Of a stretch of 64,000 bases of DNA, positions 18,082-28,109 are shown piece after piece. The notes under the pieces are model-generated. The model searched no databases. It saw only the letters and a list, made by a program, of their open reading frames with translations, and had not been told where the DNA came from. The position numbers were made by a program, and so were the translations under genes. Source of the stretch: a bacterium (GTDB lineage Bacteria > Armatimonadota > Zipacnadia > Zipacnadales > Zipacnadaceae). The DNA lies in contig JAUVXR010000008.1 in NCBI GenBank assembly GCA_030603495.1, positions 1-64,000 on the forward strand. The letters run 5' to 3'. Position 1 is the stretch's first letter, and each line of letters opens with the position of its first letter.

Positions 18082-19074
18082 GTGGAGATAATCAAGGGCT
18101 TCGACAATCCGGCACTGCAGCCAACTCGGCGTGTGGTCGCCGACGGCAGTTTTGATGGTGTGCACCTGGGCCACCGGGCGGTATTCGACGCGGCGCTGCG
18201 GGCTGCCCAGGAACTCGGCGCACCGCTGACTGCGCTGACCTTTGAGCCGGCACCGGTAGAGGTCTTCGGTCCGTGTGGCAGTCTCAACGTCCGCCTGGCG
18301 TTGGCACGGGAGCGTGGCCTGGAGCAGCTAGGCGTGGATACTCTCGTCATTGCCAACTTCAACGAGGAGCTGCGGCAGATCTCCGCCGAGCAGTTCGCCC
18401 GGGAATATATCGTCGAGCGGCTGGGCACAGTGGCGGTGATCCTTAGCGAATCCCATAGCTGGGGCCGCAATGCAGAGGCTGATCCGAGCCGGATACAGGA
18501 GCTGGGCAGCAAGTACGGGTTCGGCGTGCGGGTGATACCGCTGATCACCCTGGATGGCGAGGTGATCTCCAGCAGTACGATCCGCAACTTCCTGTGGGCG
18601 GGCAAGATTGGTCCGGCCAATCGCCTGCTGGGGCATCCGTACGCGCTATACGGTCTACCCCAGCCCGGCGCCGGACGTGGGCGCGCAATGGGTTTTCCCA
18701 CCATCAACCTGCGCGTGCCGCCTGCCAAGCTGGTGCCTGGTCCGGGGGTATACTCAGCGGTGGTCGAAGCCGACGGCTTACCCGAGCCGCCAGTGGCCAC
18801 CTATCCTTTGGGCTGGCCGGCAGCCGTCAGTGTTGGGGCAGCTCCCACGTTTGAACCCGACGGCGATCCCCGTACTGTCGAGGTGCACCTTCTGAGCATC
18901 AATGTGGATGATTCAGGTGGGGCCCAGGGAGTGATGGTCCAGTTCCTCGACCGACTGCGTGACCAGCGTGCGTTTGCCAGCGAGGAAGAGTTGAAGGCGC
19001 AGATTCACGCGGACGTAGACCAGCTTCGCCGGCAATTCCGATTGCCCACAGCACCCGCCACTGCCGCCGACTAG
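18082..19074 (+). CDS. ribF: Bifunctional riboflavin kinase / FAD synthetase RibF
   Basis: RibF makes FMN and then FAD from riboflavin. The GTG start at 18082 is the best available. The N-terminal FAD-synthetase half has GSFDGVHLGHRAVF near residue 22 and the ISSSTIRNFL motif near residue 155. The C-terminal riboflavin-kinase half has GRGRAMGFPTINL and VSVGAAPTFE. Its length of 330 residues is normal. It ends the translation operon, the common position of ribF after truB, and converges with ccdA only six bases away. Confidence 0.95.
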   Translation: MEIIKGFDNPALQPTRRVVADGSFDGVHLGHRAVFDAALRAAQELGAPLTALTFEPAPVEVFGPCGSLNVRLALARERGLEQLGVDTLVIANFNEELRQISAEQFAREYIVERLGTVAVILSESHSWGRNAEADPSRIQELGSKYGFGVRVIPLITLDGEVISSSTIRNFLWAGKIGPANRLLGHPYALYGLPQPGAGRGRAMGFPTINLRVPPAKLVPGPGVYSAVVEADGLPEPPVATYPLGWPAAVSVGAAPTFEPDGDPRTVEVHLLSINVDDSGGAQGVMVQFLDRLRDQRAFASEEELKAQIHADVDQLRRQFRLPTAPATAAD

Positions 19075-19080
19075 CTCCTG

Positions 19081-19794
19081 TCAGTGTCCTATTGGGCTGG
19101 TGAGTCCCTGCATTAACCCGAAGAACCAGCCCATTCTTCCCCAGACCAGCAGCACGCCGAAAAGAACTAGCAGCACTCCTGCTACTATTGACACCGTCTG
19201 CACATGCCGCGAGGCCCGCTGGATCACCCGCAGCAGCGCCTCGCCCATCAGCAGCGCCGCCGCCAGGAAGGGAATCGCCAGCCCCGCCGAGTAGGCCGCC
19301 AGCAGTGTCATGCCCTGCCAGACGGTCTCCAGCTGAGCGGCCATCGTGAAGACCGCAACCAGGAAGGGACCCGCGCACGGCGTCCAGCCCGCGGCGAATG
19401 CAGCCCCGATGACAACTGCCCCCAGGTAGCCGACGGGCCGGTCCTGGAGCTGGAAGCGCGTATCCTGCTGGATGGTGCGGAGCTTGAGCAGACCCGTCAG
19501 ATGCAGGCCTAGAGCGATGATAATGACGCCGCCGATCCGCTCGATCCACATCTGGTAGCTTCGCAGGGCACCACCTACCGAAGTCGCGGCCGCTCCGCCT
19601 ACAACGAACACCAGCGAGAAGCCCAGTATAAACAGCAGTGAGTTGAGGATCAGAGAAATGCGTCGCCCGGCGGGAAGCTTCTGGTCGGCCTCCTTGAGTG
19701 AGACCCCCGTCACGAAAGACAGATACGAGGGCAACAGTGGTATCGTACAGGGTGATAGGAAGGAGGCTAAGCCCGCCAAGAAGGCCGCCGACAA
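19081..19794 (-). CDS. ccdA: CcdA-like cytochrome c biogenesis membrane protein
   Basis: CcdA-type proteins carry reducing equivalents across the membrane to extracytoplasmic thioredoxin-like proteins. The 237-residue protein has six hydrophobic segments and both hallmark cysteine motifs: FLSPCTIPLLPSYL in the first segment and GAAFAAGWTPCAGPFL in the fourth. The start is a TTG without a clear ribosome binding site, so a few more residues upstream are possible. No thioredoxin-like partner is next to it. It is the last gene of the minus-strand block. Confidence 0.88.
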   Translation of the reverse strand: MSAAFLAGLASFLSPCTIPLLPSYLSFVTGVSLKEADQKLPAGRRISLILNSLLFILGFSLVFVVGGAAATSVGGALRSYQMWIERIGGVIIIALGLHLTGLLKLRTIQQDTRFQLQDRPVGYLGAVVIGAAFAAGWTPCAGPFLVAVFTMAAQLETVWQGMTLLAAYSAGLAIPFLAAALLMGEALLRVIQRASRHVQTVSIVAGVLLVLFGVLLVWGRMGWFFGLMQGLTSPIGH

Positions 19795-19931
19795 GGTGAC
19801 TGTTTCAGTAATCGTTCTTGACTTCCCTTCTCTGGGGAATCGGCCGGGTTACTCTACATCATTAACGCACGCCTTTGCGCAAATGATTCCCGCTCATGCT
19901 GGAGATTCCCGGGGCAGACAACATCGCGGTC

Positions 19932-20228
19932 TCAGAATGCCCCCGCTTTTTGCAGGCGGTCTTTCAGTGCGACCGTATCTAGCCCGATTATGCGCACTAC
20001 TTTGTCGCGGCTGTGGCTACCCTTGACTATCGAGATATCACCGCTGGGCACCCCCAGGGCCTTGCTGAGCATTTTGACCAGTGCCTGGTTTGCAGCGTCG
20101 TCCACGGGCGGGGCAGTTAGCCTCACTACCACTGCCGAGCCGCGCATGCCGCCAAACTCCTCCCGCGGCGACCGCGGAATCACCCTTAATCGTAACTTGC
20201 TGCTGACTCGGGGTAGCTGTGCACTCAT
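19932..20228 (-). CDS. yggU: DUF167 family protein (YggU-like)
   Basis: The 98-residue protein has the conserved DUF167 pattern: RLRVIPRSPREEF, VVVRLTAPPVDDAANQALVKML and DISIVKGSHSRDKVVRI. The role of this family is unknown. It often sits close to yggT and yggS, as here. Confidence 0.88.
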   Translation of the reverse strand: MSAQLPRVSSKLRLRVIPRSPREEFGGMRGSAVVVRLTAPPVDDAANQALVKMLSKALGVPSGDISIVKGSHSRDKVVRIIGLDTVALKDRLQKAGAF

Positions 20229-20298
20229 GCCGGACTACCTATTCTGAATCATTGGGGGAGGGCCACCCCTGGCCCGACTCACTCTTACGTTCCAGTAC

Positions 20299-20317
20299 GA
20301 CAGGCGTCTCGCCTGTC
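20299..20317. repeat. REP-like palindrome GACAGGCGTCTCGCCTGTC
   Basis: A perfect eight-base palindromic stem (GACAGGCG/CGCCTGTC) surrounds TCT. The same 19-mer occurs again at 46493-46511, more than 26 kb away. Both lie between genes. This is how REP-type dispersed repeats look, and it may also act as a transcription end. Confidence 0.8.
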
Positions 20318-20351
20318 CGGCCGAGTGCTGTTCCCTTTCACTAACCACTGT

Positions 20352-21821
20352 TCACACCAGTGTATAGGTAGCCAGTAGCGTGAATACGAAGCTGTTGTAC
20401 ATTGAGTGGGCCACCATTGACGGCAATATGGAGCCTGTTCGCTCGTATAGGCAGGCCAGGACTACCCCAACCAGGACAATGACTACGAGGCCGCCTACGG
20501 GGGCGCTGACGTGAACACCGGCGAAAATCAGGGCGCTGCCCAGGGCAGCAGGTGCCACCGGCATAATGCGGCGCAGTCCCGGGTAGACAAAGCCGCGGAA
20601 TATGATCTCCTCGACTACCGGGGCAATCACCGCTACCACCACCAGGTAGATCGCCAAGGTGGCCGGACTGCGCGCCTCGGTGAGCAGTTCGGTAGGGGCC
20701 TTGGCCAGAGGCAGGAACGCGTCCAGCCCCAGCAGCCTAAGGACGAGCAGTGCGACGAAGAGCAGACCTATGAAGACCGCATATCCGGCAACGCCCTGGC
20801 CGAGCTGCCTCGGTATATTATGCAGCCGCACGCCAAGCAGTTGCCAGTAAGGCCGAGTGAAGCCGATGCGGTAAATCATCAAGGCAATGGCACCAGCACA
20901 GGCGAGAGCATAGCTTACCGCAACCAGCAGCGCGTCAATAGTCTCCGACTGCCCCGCCGGGGCGATGAGGCTACGAATGACAGCCGTGCCGATTGACAGA
21001 CAGACCATCAGAAACGTTAGGACTACTACCGCCTCAGCCACATCCACCAGGGTCCACGGTACGGCTACGACTGCTCTCCGCTTGGTCCGGGCCTCCTTGG
21101 TCAGCCACGCGATGAGAAGGACCAGCAGTATGAAGGCCCCCAGGCAGCTCATGGCGATGTAGAACAGGAGCAGGGCCCCGACGATGCTGGCGAAGAGGAC
21201 CTGCCGTTGCTGCCAGTCGGCTCGCAGGGCAGCAGCATGTTCTACCTGGCCGATGCGCTCGTACAGGTCGGCCCTGGTCAGCTCGGCCAGCCAGCGGTCC
21301 TGCTGCTCGAGCAGAGCAAGGCCGTCCCTTAAGCTGGCCTCGTCAGCCGGTTCGTCAGCATAGAGGTGAGAAAGGAGCAAGTAGAGCTTTCTATTGGCCT
21401 CGTCGAGTTGGCTGGCTTGGAGGAAGAGTTCCTGGGCATGGTCCGTATAGCCCGATCTTGCGTAGAAGATAGCCAGCCGATAGCTAGCCTGAGCCGAGCG
21501 AGGAGGCCCGCCCAGCGCGCTCTGTTCGTAGAGAGCCAGGGCGGTCGTCTCGAACTGGTGAGCGCTGATGAGCTGCGATTGATCGCCGAAGCTTTTGCTG
21601 GCCAGGGCCTGGCTGAGCCGGTAGATGATGTCGGCTGGTAGGGTGACCTGCGAGGGCGGCTGGAACCAGCCGCGGGATGCGAGATCGTGGGGCCTTTCCA
21701 GGAGAGTCAGCAAGACGGCAGTAAGCGCAGCCAGCAGCATAATGAAGAAAATCCGCCAGGGACGGTAGCTGTGCAGCGCCGGTCGGTCAGATTGGGCCGG
21801 CAGCATGGGTGTGCCAGTCAT
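20352..21821 (-). CDS. CPBP-family membrane protease with an N-terminal TPR region
   Basis: The 489-residue protein has one N-terminal membrane segment (about 25-42), then a helical TPR-like region (about 90-215: YRLAIFYARSGYTDHAQELF), then about eight membrane segments. The C-terminal CPBP (Abi/CAAX-type) domain has the conserved EEIIFRG at 404-410, His 437 in FAGVH, and HSMYN at 472-476, so the active-site pattern is complete. Such enzymes are membrane glutamic endopeptidases with varied substrates. The added extracellular or cytoplasmic TPR part is unusual and may select partners. It lies between yggT and yggU, transcribed in the same direction. Confidence 0.85.
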   Translation of the reverse strand: MTGTPMLPAQSDRPALHSYRPWRIFFIMLLAALTAVLLTLLERPHDLASRGWFQPPSQVTLPADIIYRLSQALASKSFGDQSQLISAHQFETTALALYEQSALGGPPRSAQASYRLAIFYARSGYTDHAQELFLQASQLDEANRKLYLLLSHLYADEPADEASLRDGLALLEQQDRWLAELTRADLYERIGQVEHAAALRADWQQRQVLFASIVGALLLFYIAMSCLGAFILLVLLIAWLTKEARTKRRAVVAVPWTLVDVAEAVVVLTFLMVCLSIGTAVIRSLIAPAGQSETIDALLVAVSYALACAGAIALMIYRIGFTRPYWQLLGVRLHNIPRQLGQGVAGYAVFIGLLFVALLVLRLLGLDAFLPLAKAPTELLTEARSPATLAIYLVVVAVIAPVVEEIIFRGFVYPGLRRIMPVAPAALGSALIFAGVHVSAPVGGLVVIVLVGVVLACLYERTGSILPSMVAHSMYNSFVFTLLATYTLV

Positions 21822-21857
21822 ATCGCCTGTGGCAACTCGGTCTCCGGTCTCTCAGCA

Positions 21858-22127
21858 CTACAATAATCTGGTTATGATACTCTCGAATATCCGCAGTATA
21901 ACAAACAACAGAAGCGGCGAGAAGTCAACTGGTGCTGAGCGCTGGTAGGGAGCCAGGCAGCGGCGGATAGGCTGGAGCAGCGGGTCGGTGACATCGTAGC
22001 TGAACTGGCGCAGCCACAGCAGAATCGGCGAACGCGCCGAGACTGGCACCCAACTGAAGATAACCCGCAACAGCAGAATCACATAGCAGGCATTAAAGAT
22101 GATACGAATAAGCTGGGGAAGGCCCAA
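21858..22127 (-). CDS. yggT: YggT family membrane protein
   Basis: The 89-residue protein has two membrane segments and typical YggT motifs (LLRVIFSWVP, VTDPLLQPIRRCLAP, DFSPLLLFVILRI). YggT proteins sit next to sepF or proC in many bacteria and are linked to envelope or osmotic functions. Here it follows proC by 40 bases. Confidence 0.92.
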   Translation of the reverse strand: MGLPQLIRIIFNACYVILLLRVIFSWVPVSARSPILLWLRQFSYDVTDPLLQPIRRCLAPYQRSAPVDFSPLLLFVILRIFESIITRLL

Positions 22128-22167
22128 CTGTTCGGCACCTCAGCGCTCAAGAGTGGGTGGGCAGGAA

Positions 22168-22980
22168 TCAGCCCCCGAGTTGTTCTGACCGGTGTGCGGC
22201 CGCCACGACTGCTTCCGCTGCCGCATTGCGCAGCCCCCGGCGTTCCAGGACGCGCAGTCCCACCGCCGTGGTCCCTCCGGGCGAGGTGACGGCATCCTTG
22301 AGTTGGGTGGGGTGGCAGCCCCCGAGTACCCATTGGGCGGCTCCGCGCACAGTCTGGGCTGCAAGCTGCGTGGCTACGTCTCGGGGCAGGCCGGCAGCCA
22401 CTGCCCCGTCAATCAGTGCGTCGATGAAAACGGCGGCGAAGGCTGGCCCGCTGCCGGAAAGGCCCGTGACTGCATCGAGCAGACTCTCGTCAACCTGCAC
22501 CGCCACCCCCACTGACTGAAAGAGCTGTTCCACGAACGCTGCCTGGTCTGCGGATACCTTCTCGTCAGTACTGTAAGCAGCGGCGCCCTCGCCAATCGCG
22601 CACAGGATATTGGGCATCACCCGCACTAGGGCCGGCTCAGGCCCACATAGCTCGCGCAGGCGGCTGAGGGTTACACCGGCAGCAATGGAGACGATGAGGT
22701 GGTCGTCGGCCATGAGGTTCTCGAGGGGCGAGAGCACCCCGCCCAGAACCTGGGGCTTGACGGCCACCATAATGACCTCAGCCTGGTTGACCACCTGCTC
22801 ATTACCATCGGCCGCGCCTGCCCCCAGGAAGCGCTGCATCGCCTCCTGGCGCTGAGGGTCAGGATCGTAGAAGATGATTTGGTCCTTGGCCAACGTTCCG
22901 GACGAGATTGCGCCACGGACCAGCCCTGAGCCCATATTGCCTGCGCCGATCAGACCTAGTTTGTGGTGGCGCTCGGCCAT
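22168..22980 (-). CDS. proC: Pyrroline-5-carboxylate reductase
   Basis: ProC catalyses the last step of proline synthesis with NAD(P)H. I choose ATG 22980 (MAERHHKLGLIGAGNMG) behind GGGAG; the product has 270 residues, the family norm. The Rossmann motif is GLIGAGNMGSGLVRG. Other landmarks are VKPQVL, VRVMPNI and the C-terminal signature GLSGSGPAF followed by TSPGGTTAVGLRVLE. It belongs to the yggS-sepF-proC-yggT block. Confidence 0.95.
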   Translation of the reverse strand: MAERHHKLGLIGAGNMGSGLVRGAISSGTLAKDQIIFYDPDPQRQEAMQRFLGAGAADGNEQVVNQAEVIMVAVKPQVLGGVLSPLENLMADDHLIVSIAAGVTLSRLRELCGPEPALVRVMPNILCAIGEGAAAYSTDEKVSADQAAFVEQLFQSVGVAVQVDESLLDAVTGLSGSGPAFAAVFIDALIDGAVAAGLPRDVATQLAAQTVRGAAQWVLGGCHPTQLKDAVTSPGGTTAVGLRVLERRGLRNAAAEAVVAAAHRSEQLGG

Positions 22981-23053
22981 CTTGCTCCCGCCACTTCCGG
23001 CGGCTCCTGCTCTTCCCTGGTGCCAAGGCTGGAGAGCGCAGGGCAACTATTAT

Positions 23054-23521
23054 TTATTGATACTCGGCGAATTCCTCCACGTATTCGTTCTCGAAGCGAT
23101 CCTCGCCCCGGCGTGATGGGTCCAGGATCAGCTTTTCGACGGGCATATCAAACGGCGAACAGACGTAGACCCAATTGCCGATCTTGCGCATATAGCCGTT
23201 TACGCCGTAGGTGACGCCGCCTACGAAATCGCGGATCCTCCGGGCCTCGCCCCGTTCTACGCCCTCGAGGTTAAGTACCACGGGGTTCTGGCGCTTGATT
23301 TCGTCACCCACCGCAGTAGCTTCCGCCATATTACGCGGCTCGGTACGGACAATGGGACAACTGATCGCATGGTGCTTTCTTGCAGCGGGTGTTACGCTGG
23401 GGTCCAGGTCGCCTTCGGCTGGTTGCGAATCGTCTTCGTAGCGGTCCATCTCGTCATAGCTGTGCTCTGTGGCATCCCACCCCAGCAACGCCATAGTCTG
23501 GGCTAGTAGACCTTTAGCCAC
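23054..23521 (-). CDS. sepF: Cell division protein SepF
   Basis: SepF anchors FtsZ to the membrane in bacteria that use it in place of or with FtsA. The GTG at 23521 is chosen because it follows an ideal AAAGGAGGGAG with correct spacing; the product has 155 residues. The start could form an amphipathic helix (AKGLLAQTMALLGW). The SepF domain occupies about 75-150, with NPVVLNLEGVERGEARRI and DFVGGVTYGVNGYMRKIGN. Its presence supports a Gram-positive-type or cyanobacteria-like lineage. Confidence 0.95.
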   Translation of the reverse strand: MAKGLLAQTMALLGWDATEHSYDEMDRYEDDSQPAEGDLDPSVTPAARKHHAISCPIVRTEPRNMAEATAVGDEIKRQNPVVLNLEGVERGEARRIRDFVGGVTYGVNGYMRKIGNWVYVCSPFDMPVEKLILDPSRRGEDRFENEYVEEFAEYQ

Positions 23522-23625
23522 CGGTGCTCCCTCCTTTGGTGCGATCGCTTGCGGCATCTGTGCTGCGTCGAATAGCTGCTTCGGTTGTGTATCCGTTGTC
23601 GGCTGCTTTGCTGGCCGGTGGTTGC

Positions 23626-24333
23626 CTATTGCTGGCCACGCGCTCCGAACAAAACCGTACCCAGACGGATGATGGTAGCCCCTTCTTCTACGGCCACCTG
23701 GTAGTCGCCGCTCATTCCCATGGATAGATGACGCAGAGCCGCGGGCGGCAGGCCCGACTGGGCTACCTCCTCTGCCAGAGCCCGCAGTGCCTGAAAGTGG
23801 GGGCGGCTGGTTTCTGGGTCATCCCCATACGGCGGCATGGTCATGAGCCCTTGCAGCTCGAGGTGTGGCAGTTGAGTGACCTCCCTTGTCAGCTCGCCCA
23901 CCTGCACGGGAGTGATCCCAAACTTGCTCGCCTCGCCCGAGACGTTAACCTCCACCAGCACGGGCTGTACGCGGGCCGCCCGGGCCGCCCGGTTGTCAAT
24001 CTCCTGGGCTAGGCGAAGACTATCTACCGAGTGTATCAAGGTGCAAAACGGTACCAAAAACCGTGCTTTGTTCCTCTGTAGGTGGCCGACGGCGTGCCAG
24101 GAGATATCGGTGTAGCCCGCGGAGTCCAGTTGTTCCTTCTTCGCCAGAAGCTCCTGGACGTAGTTCTCCCCGATATGAGTAACGCCGGCCTGGATTGCCT
24201 CGATAACCTCCGGGATCGCACGGGTCTTGGTCGCCGCCAGTATGGTGATCTCGTCAGGAAGGCGCCCAACCCGGTCACACGCTTCGGCTACTCTTGCTAG
24301 TACATCGGCGACGCGTCCTGCGATCGTTTTCAT
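23626..24333 (-). CDS. yggS: PLP homeostasis protein (YggS family)
   Basis: YggS proteins bind pyridoxal phosphate and keep vitamin B6 and amino-acid pools in balance. The 235-residue protein has the PLP-lysine motif (ILAATKTRAI), GENYVQELLAK, WHAVGHLQRNK and the C-terminal LSMGMSGDYQVAVEEGATIIRLGTVLFG (quoted in parts of the family signature). It is followed by sepF on the same strand, a classic arrangement. Confidence 0.94.
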   Translation of the reverse strand: MKTIAGRVADVLARVAEACDRVGRLPDEITILAATKTRAIPEVIEAIQAGVTHIGENYVQELLAKKEQLDSAGYTDISWHAVGHLQRNKARFLVPFCTLIHSVDSLRLAQEIDNRAARAARVQPVLVEVNVSGEASKFGITPVQVGELTREVTQLPHLELQGLMTMPPYGDDPETSRPHFQALRALAEEVAQSGLPPAALRHLSMGMSGDYQVAVEEGATIIRLGTVLFGARGQQ

Positions 24334-24361
24334 CGGCGACCCTACCGCTTGTTCCTGATCA

Positions 24362-24922
24362 CTACTCTGTGCCTATTGACCAGTCGTCGGTGGGTCTTTC
24401 TTTGGTCGCTTCTTCTGCAGCTTCTTCTATCAGTTCAACCGCGCCCGGGGGGGGTGGGGGCGGAGGAGGAGCTTCTTCGGCTACCGGTTCCGGCGCAGGG
24501 ACTGGTAGGGGTTCCTCCTCGAGGTCTATTGCCCCTGGGGGAGGCGGAGGCGGGGCGTACTCTTCTGCCTCTTCTTCTATTGCCATTTCAGGCGGGGCGG
24601 CTTCCGCAGGGGGGGCCACAACTGCCGCCGCGAGCTCTCCTGCTTCGCCAACCTCGCCCAGCCCAGCGCCGTCCATACTAACCATCTCGTAATCCGGCGC
24701 CAGTTCCTCGCCTTCCATTGCTCCGTGGCTCTCGCCTGCCGCGGCCGCGATCATAGCCGCCATAGCTTCAGGACCGGACGGTGTTTCAACACCCTCGGGC
24801 AGCTCGGGGGCCTGGCCCGCGTCTGCTGGCTCCCAGGGGAGTGGCGCGCAACACATCAAGCACGCTCCACGCTCTTCGTCGTTCTTGTGTCCGCATTTGC
24901 TGCAATACTTGGCTGCCACCAT
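24362..24922 (-). CDS. Zinc-ribbon protein with acidic, proline-rich tail
   Basis: I start it at the ATG at 24922 (MVAAKYCSKCGHKNDEERGA), giving 186 residues. A four-cysteine zinc ribbon (CSKC, then CLMC) occupies residues 7-25. The rest is low-complexity, rich in Glu, Pro and Ala with two poly-proline runs, and probably disordered. There is no membrane segment. Upstream of yggS, it may be the first gene of the minus-strand block. Function unknown; such ribbons often mediate protein or nucleic-acid contacts. Confidence 0.65.
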   Translation of the reverse strand: MVAAKYCSKCGHKNDEERGACLMCCAPLPWEPADAGQAPELPEGVETPSGPEAMAAMIAAAAGESHGAMEGEELAPDYEMVSMDGAGLGEVGEAGELAAAVVAPPAEAAPPEMAIEEEAEEYAPPPPPPGAIDLEEEPLPVPAPEPVAEEAPPPPPPPPGAVELIEEAAEEATKERPTDDWSIGTE

Positions 24923-25126
24923 AATCCCGCCTATGGGAATCAGCGTTGTCACTGCACAAGCACCAACAACTTGAGCACGAGTATAACCCATGGGTAGTGC
25001 TGTGTCAAGCGCGAGCGGGGGTCCGCTGAATACTCGGGGGCAGGAATTTGGTCGGCTTGGGGGCGGACGCGATTAGCGGGGGACGGTCGGCCTGGGCACG
25101 CCATTGCTGTACAGCTGCCGGTTTTC

Positions 25127-25135
25127 TGGTATACT
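25127..25135 (+). promoter_or_regulatory. Extended -10 promoter candidate
   Basis: TGGTATACT forms an extended -10 (TGn plus TATACT) about 95 bases before the histidine kinase gene. No good -35 is present at the right distance, which is acceptable for an extended -10 site. Confidence 0.4.
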
Positions 25136-25231
25136 GGTAGCCAACCAGGGGCAGGCAACTACCCTTGAGCCCTCGGGACGCGGTGGGCTTTGCGGTGCGC
25201 CCTATAGATATCATTCGGTCCGGAGGCAACG

Positions 25232-28102
25232 ATGTTCGGGCCCAGACGCAAGCGGGCCGTGTGGCTAAGCGCTAGTGTTGTCGTGGTAATTGCGCTGTTC
25301 TCGCCGTGGCTGATCCGCTTGGAGCCGGCTTTTCATGACCTCCTCTTCAAGCTGCGGGGTAGCCGGGAGGTTGCTCCGCAGACCGTCGTCGTTGCCATTG
25401 ACGAGGAGAGCCAGGGCAAGATCGGCCCGTGCCCCTGGCCGTATCGCCGCCTGGCGAATCTAGTGGAGCGACTCGAGCAGGCGGGGGCAGAGGTGATTGG
25501 GCTCGACTTGGTGGCTCTGGTCACCCAGGCGCGTCAGGGGCCCGTTGATGAGGGCAGTACCGCACTGGCGGAGGCGATGCGCCGACATGGGGCCGTAGTC
25601 CTGCCCAGTGTTATACTGCCCCCGGCTAGAAGTCAGAGGGTGGGGGCGATGGGGGCTGGACCAGCGGCACGGTTTGCCTGGGGCGAAGGGGCCGTCCCCC
25701 GCCCCGTCGCGCTCCGAGACGGCCGGCTGCATCTTCCTGAGCCGGAACTCGTCAGGACGGCGGCCGGACTGGGCACCATCAATGTCACTCCCGAAGCCGA
25801 AGGGACGCTCCGCCGTATGCCTCTGATTGCCTCTGACGAGGGGCGTATCTATCCCAGTTTTGCCGCCGAAGTGGCCCGCGTCTACCTGAATGTCCCGGCG
25901 GGGCCGCACCGTGTCCAGGTCGCGCTAGACAGAGGCTGGCTGCGGCTGGGGGATGTGGCTGTTCCCATGGATAGCGCTGGCGAGATGTGGCTGAACTTCC
26001 CCCGCCCATATCCCAGTTGCGATACAATATCCTATGCCACAGTTTTCGAGCTTTCTCCAGAGCAGCTTTCCACGCAGTTCGCTGGCAAGATAGTGCTGGT
26101 TGGGCCTACGGCTGTGGACATTGCCCGGATGTACCGGTCGCCGCTCTCGCCTCTGGTCCCCGGTGTTGAGTTAACTGCTGTGGCGGTGGCCAATATCATC
26201 AACGGACAGGCGCTGCGGCTGCTGCCGTGGTGGGTGACTATTCTGCTGCTGGTGGCGGTCTGTCTGGGGGTGGGATGGGTGCTGGCCGAGCTGGATATCG
26301 GCGCGGCTCTGCTCGTCGGTGCTGCCGCTGCGGCCGGCTACTGCGGCCTATGTCTGCTGCTCTTTGCCAACACGATTGTACTGCCCCTGGCCCTCCCGCT
26401 CATGGGTATTGTGGCCGTGACCATGATGTTGGCAGCCATGGCTGCTGCGCTCAGCGAGCAAGAGAAAACTCGGGCGCAAGCCCAACTGCAGGCCCGTATT
26501 CAAAGCATCCTCGGTGTAGGCCGGCTTATTGTCTCGAGTCTCGACCGCGATCAGCTTCTTGAGCAGATTCTCCAGTGGGTCGAGGCCGAGCTCCAGGCTC
26601 AGGCCGCCTCGGTCTTGGTCATGGATGACAAGCGTCGGCATCTGCGATTCCTGGCTGCTACCGGGGAGAAGGCTGAGAAGATCAAGGACTTTACCGTCCA
26701 ACTGGGGCATGGGATTGCCGGGGAGGTGGCTGCCACCGGTGAAGCGCTCATCGTCAACGATGCCCGCGGCGACCCCCGTCATGCTCACGACATCGCCCAG
26801 GCTCTGGATTTCGTCACCGACTCGGTTCTGGCTGTACCGATGATGCTCCACGGTGAGGTGGTCGGGGTTATTGAGGCGCTCAACAAGCGTGGCGGCTTGC
26901 CCTTTGACGAGGATGACGCTGTGCTCCTGACCGTGATCGCCCAGCAGGCGGCTCTGGTCCTGGACAGCGCCCGGCTCTATGCTGAGTTGCAGCAGCGCGT
27001 GGACTTTGCCAATGCTGAATTGCATGAGGCCAATACTCGGCTCAACCACGAAAAGGCTCGCATTGAGACGATGGTCGAGCAGATGGCCTCCGGCGTCCTG
27101 GCCACCGACGCGCACGACCGCATTGTGCTGATTAACCGCGCCGCCGAGGGGATGCTGGAGCTGCGCGGCGCGGCCGTGATCGGAGAGCTTGTTCTGGCGG
27201 TAGTCAAAGATAGCCGTGTGGCTGACATCTTTGCTCGTCCGCTCTCGCTAGAGGCCGGCGTCCATATCGAGCAGCTCGAGCTACCTGCCGAGAGTGGCAA
27301 GATCGTCCGCGTGCAGCTGGCTTTCGTCGAGGACCGCGAGCAGCAGCTCGGCAAGTGTCTGGTGCTGACTGACGTCACCCACTTTGTCAAGTTGAACCGC
27401 ATGCGCACGGATTTGATCTCGTTTGTATCGCACGAGCTGAACAACCCCTTGAGCGCATTGCAGGGCTTTGCTACGCTGCTGACAGGGGCCGTTGAGCAAC
27501 TCGATGCCCAGAGTCAGTCCTATTTCGCATACATCGAGCGCCTGGTCAAGCGTATGCAACACTTGGTGGTCGACTTCTTGAATATAGCCCGCCTTGATGC
27601 TGGCCAAGCCCTGTCCTTGGAGTGGGAGGTCATTGACAGCGGCAGGCTCACGAGCCTGGCGCAGAGCATCTTTGACCTAACAACGCACGAGACGCGCGAT
27701 CACCAAGTGATTCTGGACATCCCCGCTGACCTGCCGCCCATCCGGTGCGACTTCTCTAAAATAGAGGGCATCTTGACTAATCTCATCAATAACGCTATTA
27801 AATTCTCTCCGGGTGGGGGGACTGTCGAGGTTATAGCGCGTCGGGAAGCCGATTTCGTCAGAATAGCGGTGCGCGACGAGGGCATTGGCATGTCGCCTGA
27901 GCAGAGGAGACACCTGTTCGAGCGATTTCGGCGGGTGCATGAAACGGGCGAATTGCGCGTGCACGGCACCGGGGTCGGGCTGTTCTTATGTAAACATCTG
28001 GTCGAGGCGCACGGAGGGACGATTGAGGTTGACAGCGAACCAGGCCAGGGCTCGACCTTCAACTTCACTATGCCCGTCGCGGATCAAGATTCGGCACGAT
28101 AG
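25232..28102 (+). CDS. CHASE2-GAF-PAS sensor histidine kinase
   Basis: The 956-residue protein starts with a membrane segment (about 9-28) and an extracellular CHASE2 domain (to about 310; [36 protein letters not shown]). Three more membrane segments follow (about 320-410). Then come a GAF domain (about 430-590), a PAS domain (about 610-700) and the kinase core. The phospho-accepting His is in [14 protein letters not shown] near residue 733. The ATP-binding domain has [20 protein letters not shown] and [10 protein letters not shown]. The signal is unknown. No response regulator is adjacent; the nearest is in the hydrogenase locus at 35221. Confidence 0.92.
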   Translation: MFGPRRKRAVWLSASVVVVIALFSPWLIRLEPAFHDLLFKLRGSREVAPQTVVVAIDEESQGKIGPCPWPYRRLANLVERLEQAGAEVIGLDLVALVTQARQGPVDEGSTALAEAMRRHGAVVLPSVILPPARSQRVGAMGAGPAARFAWGEGAVPRPVALRDGRLHLPEPELVRTAAGLGTINVTPEAEGTLRRMPLIASDEGRIYPSFAAEVARVYLNVPAGPHRVQVALDRGWLRLGDVAVPMDSAGEMWLNFPRPYPSCDTISYATVFELSPEQLSTQFAGKIVLVGPTAVDIARMYRSPLSPLVPGVELTAVAVANIINGQALRLLPWWVTILLLVAVCLGVGWVLAELDIGAALLVGAAAAAGYCGLCLLLFANTIVLPLALPLMGIVAVTMMLAAMAAALSEQEKTRAQAQLQARIQSILGVGRLIVSSLDRDQLLEQILQWVEAELQAQAASVLVMDDKRRHLRFLAATGEKAEKIKDFTVQLGHGIAGEVAATGEALIVNDARGDPRHAHDIAQALDFVTDSVLAVPMMLHGEVVGVIEALNKRGGLPFDEDDAVLLTVIAQQAALVLDSARLYAELQQRVDFANAELHEANTRLNHEKARIETMVEQMASGVLATDAHDRIVLINRAAEGMLELRGAAVIGELVLAVVKDSRVADIFARPLSLEAGVHIEQLELPAESGKIVRVQLAFVEDREQQLGKCLVLTDVTHFVKLNRMRTDLISFVSHELNNPLSALQGFATLLTGAVEQLDAQSQSYFAYIERLVKRMQHLVVDFLNIARLDAGQALSLEWEVIDSGRLTSLAQSIFDLTTHETRDHQVILDIPADLPPIRCDFSKIEGILTNLINNAIKFSPGGGTVEVIARREADFVRIAVRDEGIGMSPEQRRHLFERFRRVHETGELRVHGTGVGLFLCKHLVEAHGGTIEVDSEPGQGSTFNFTMPVADQDSAR

Positions 28103-28109
28103 GTGCGTT

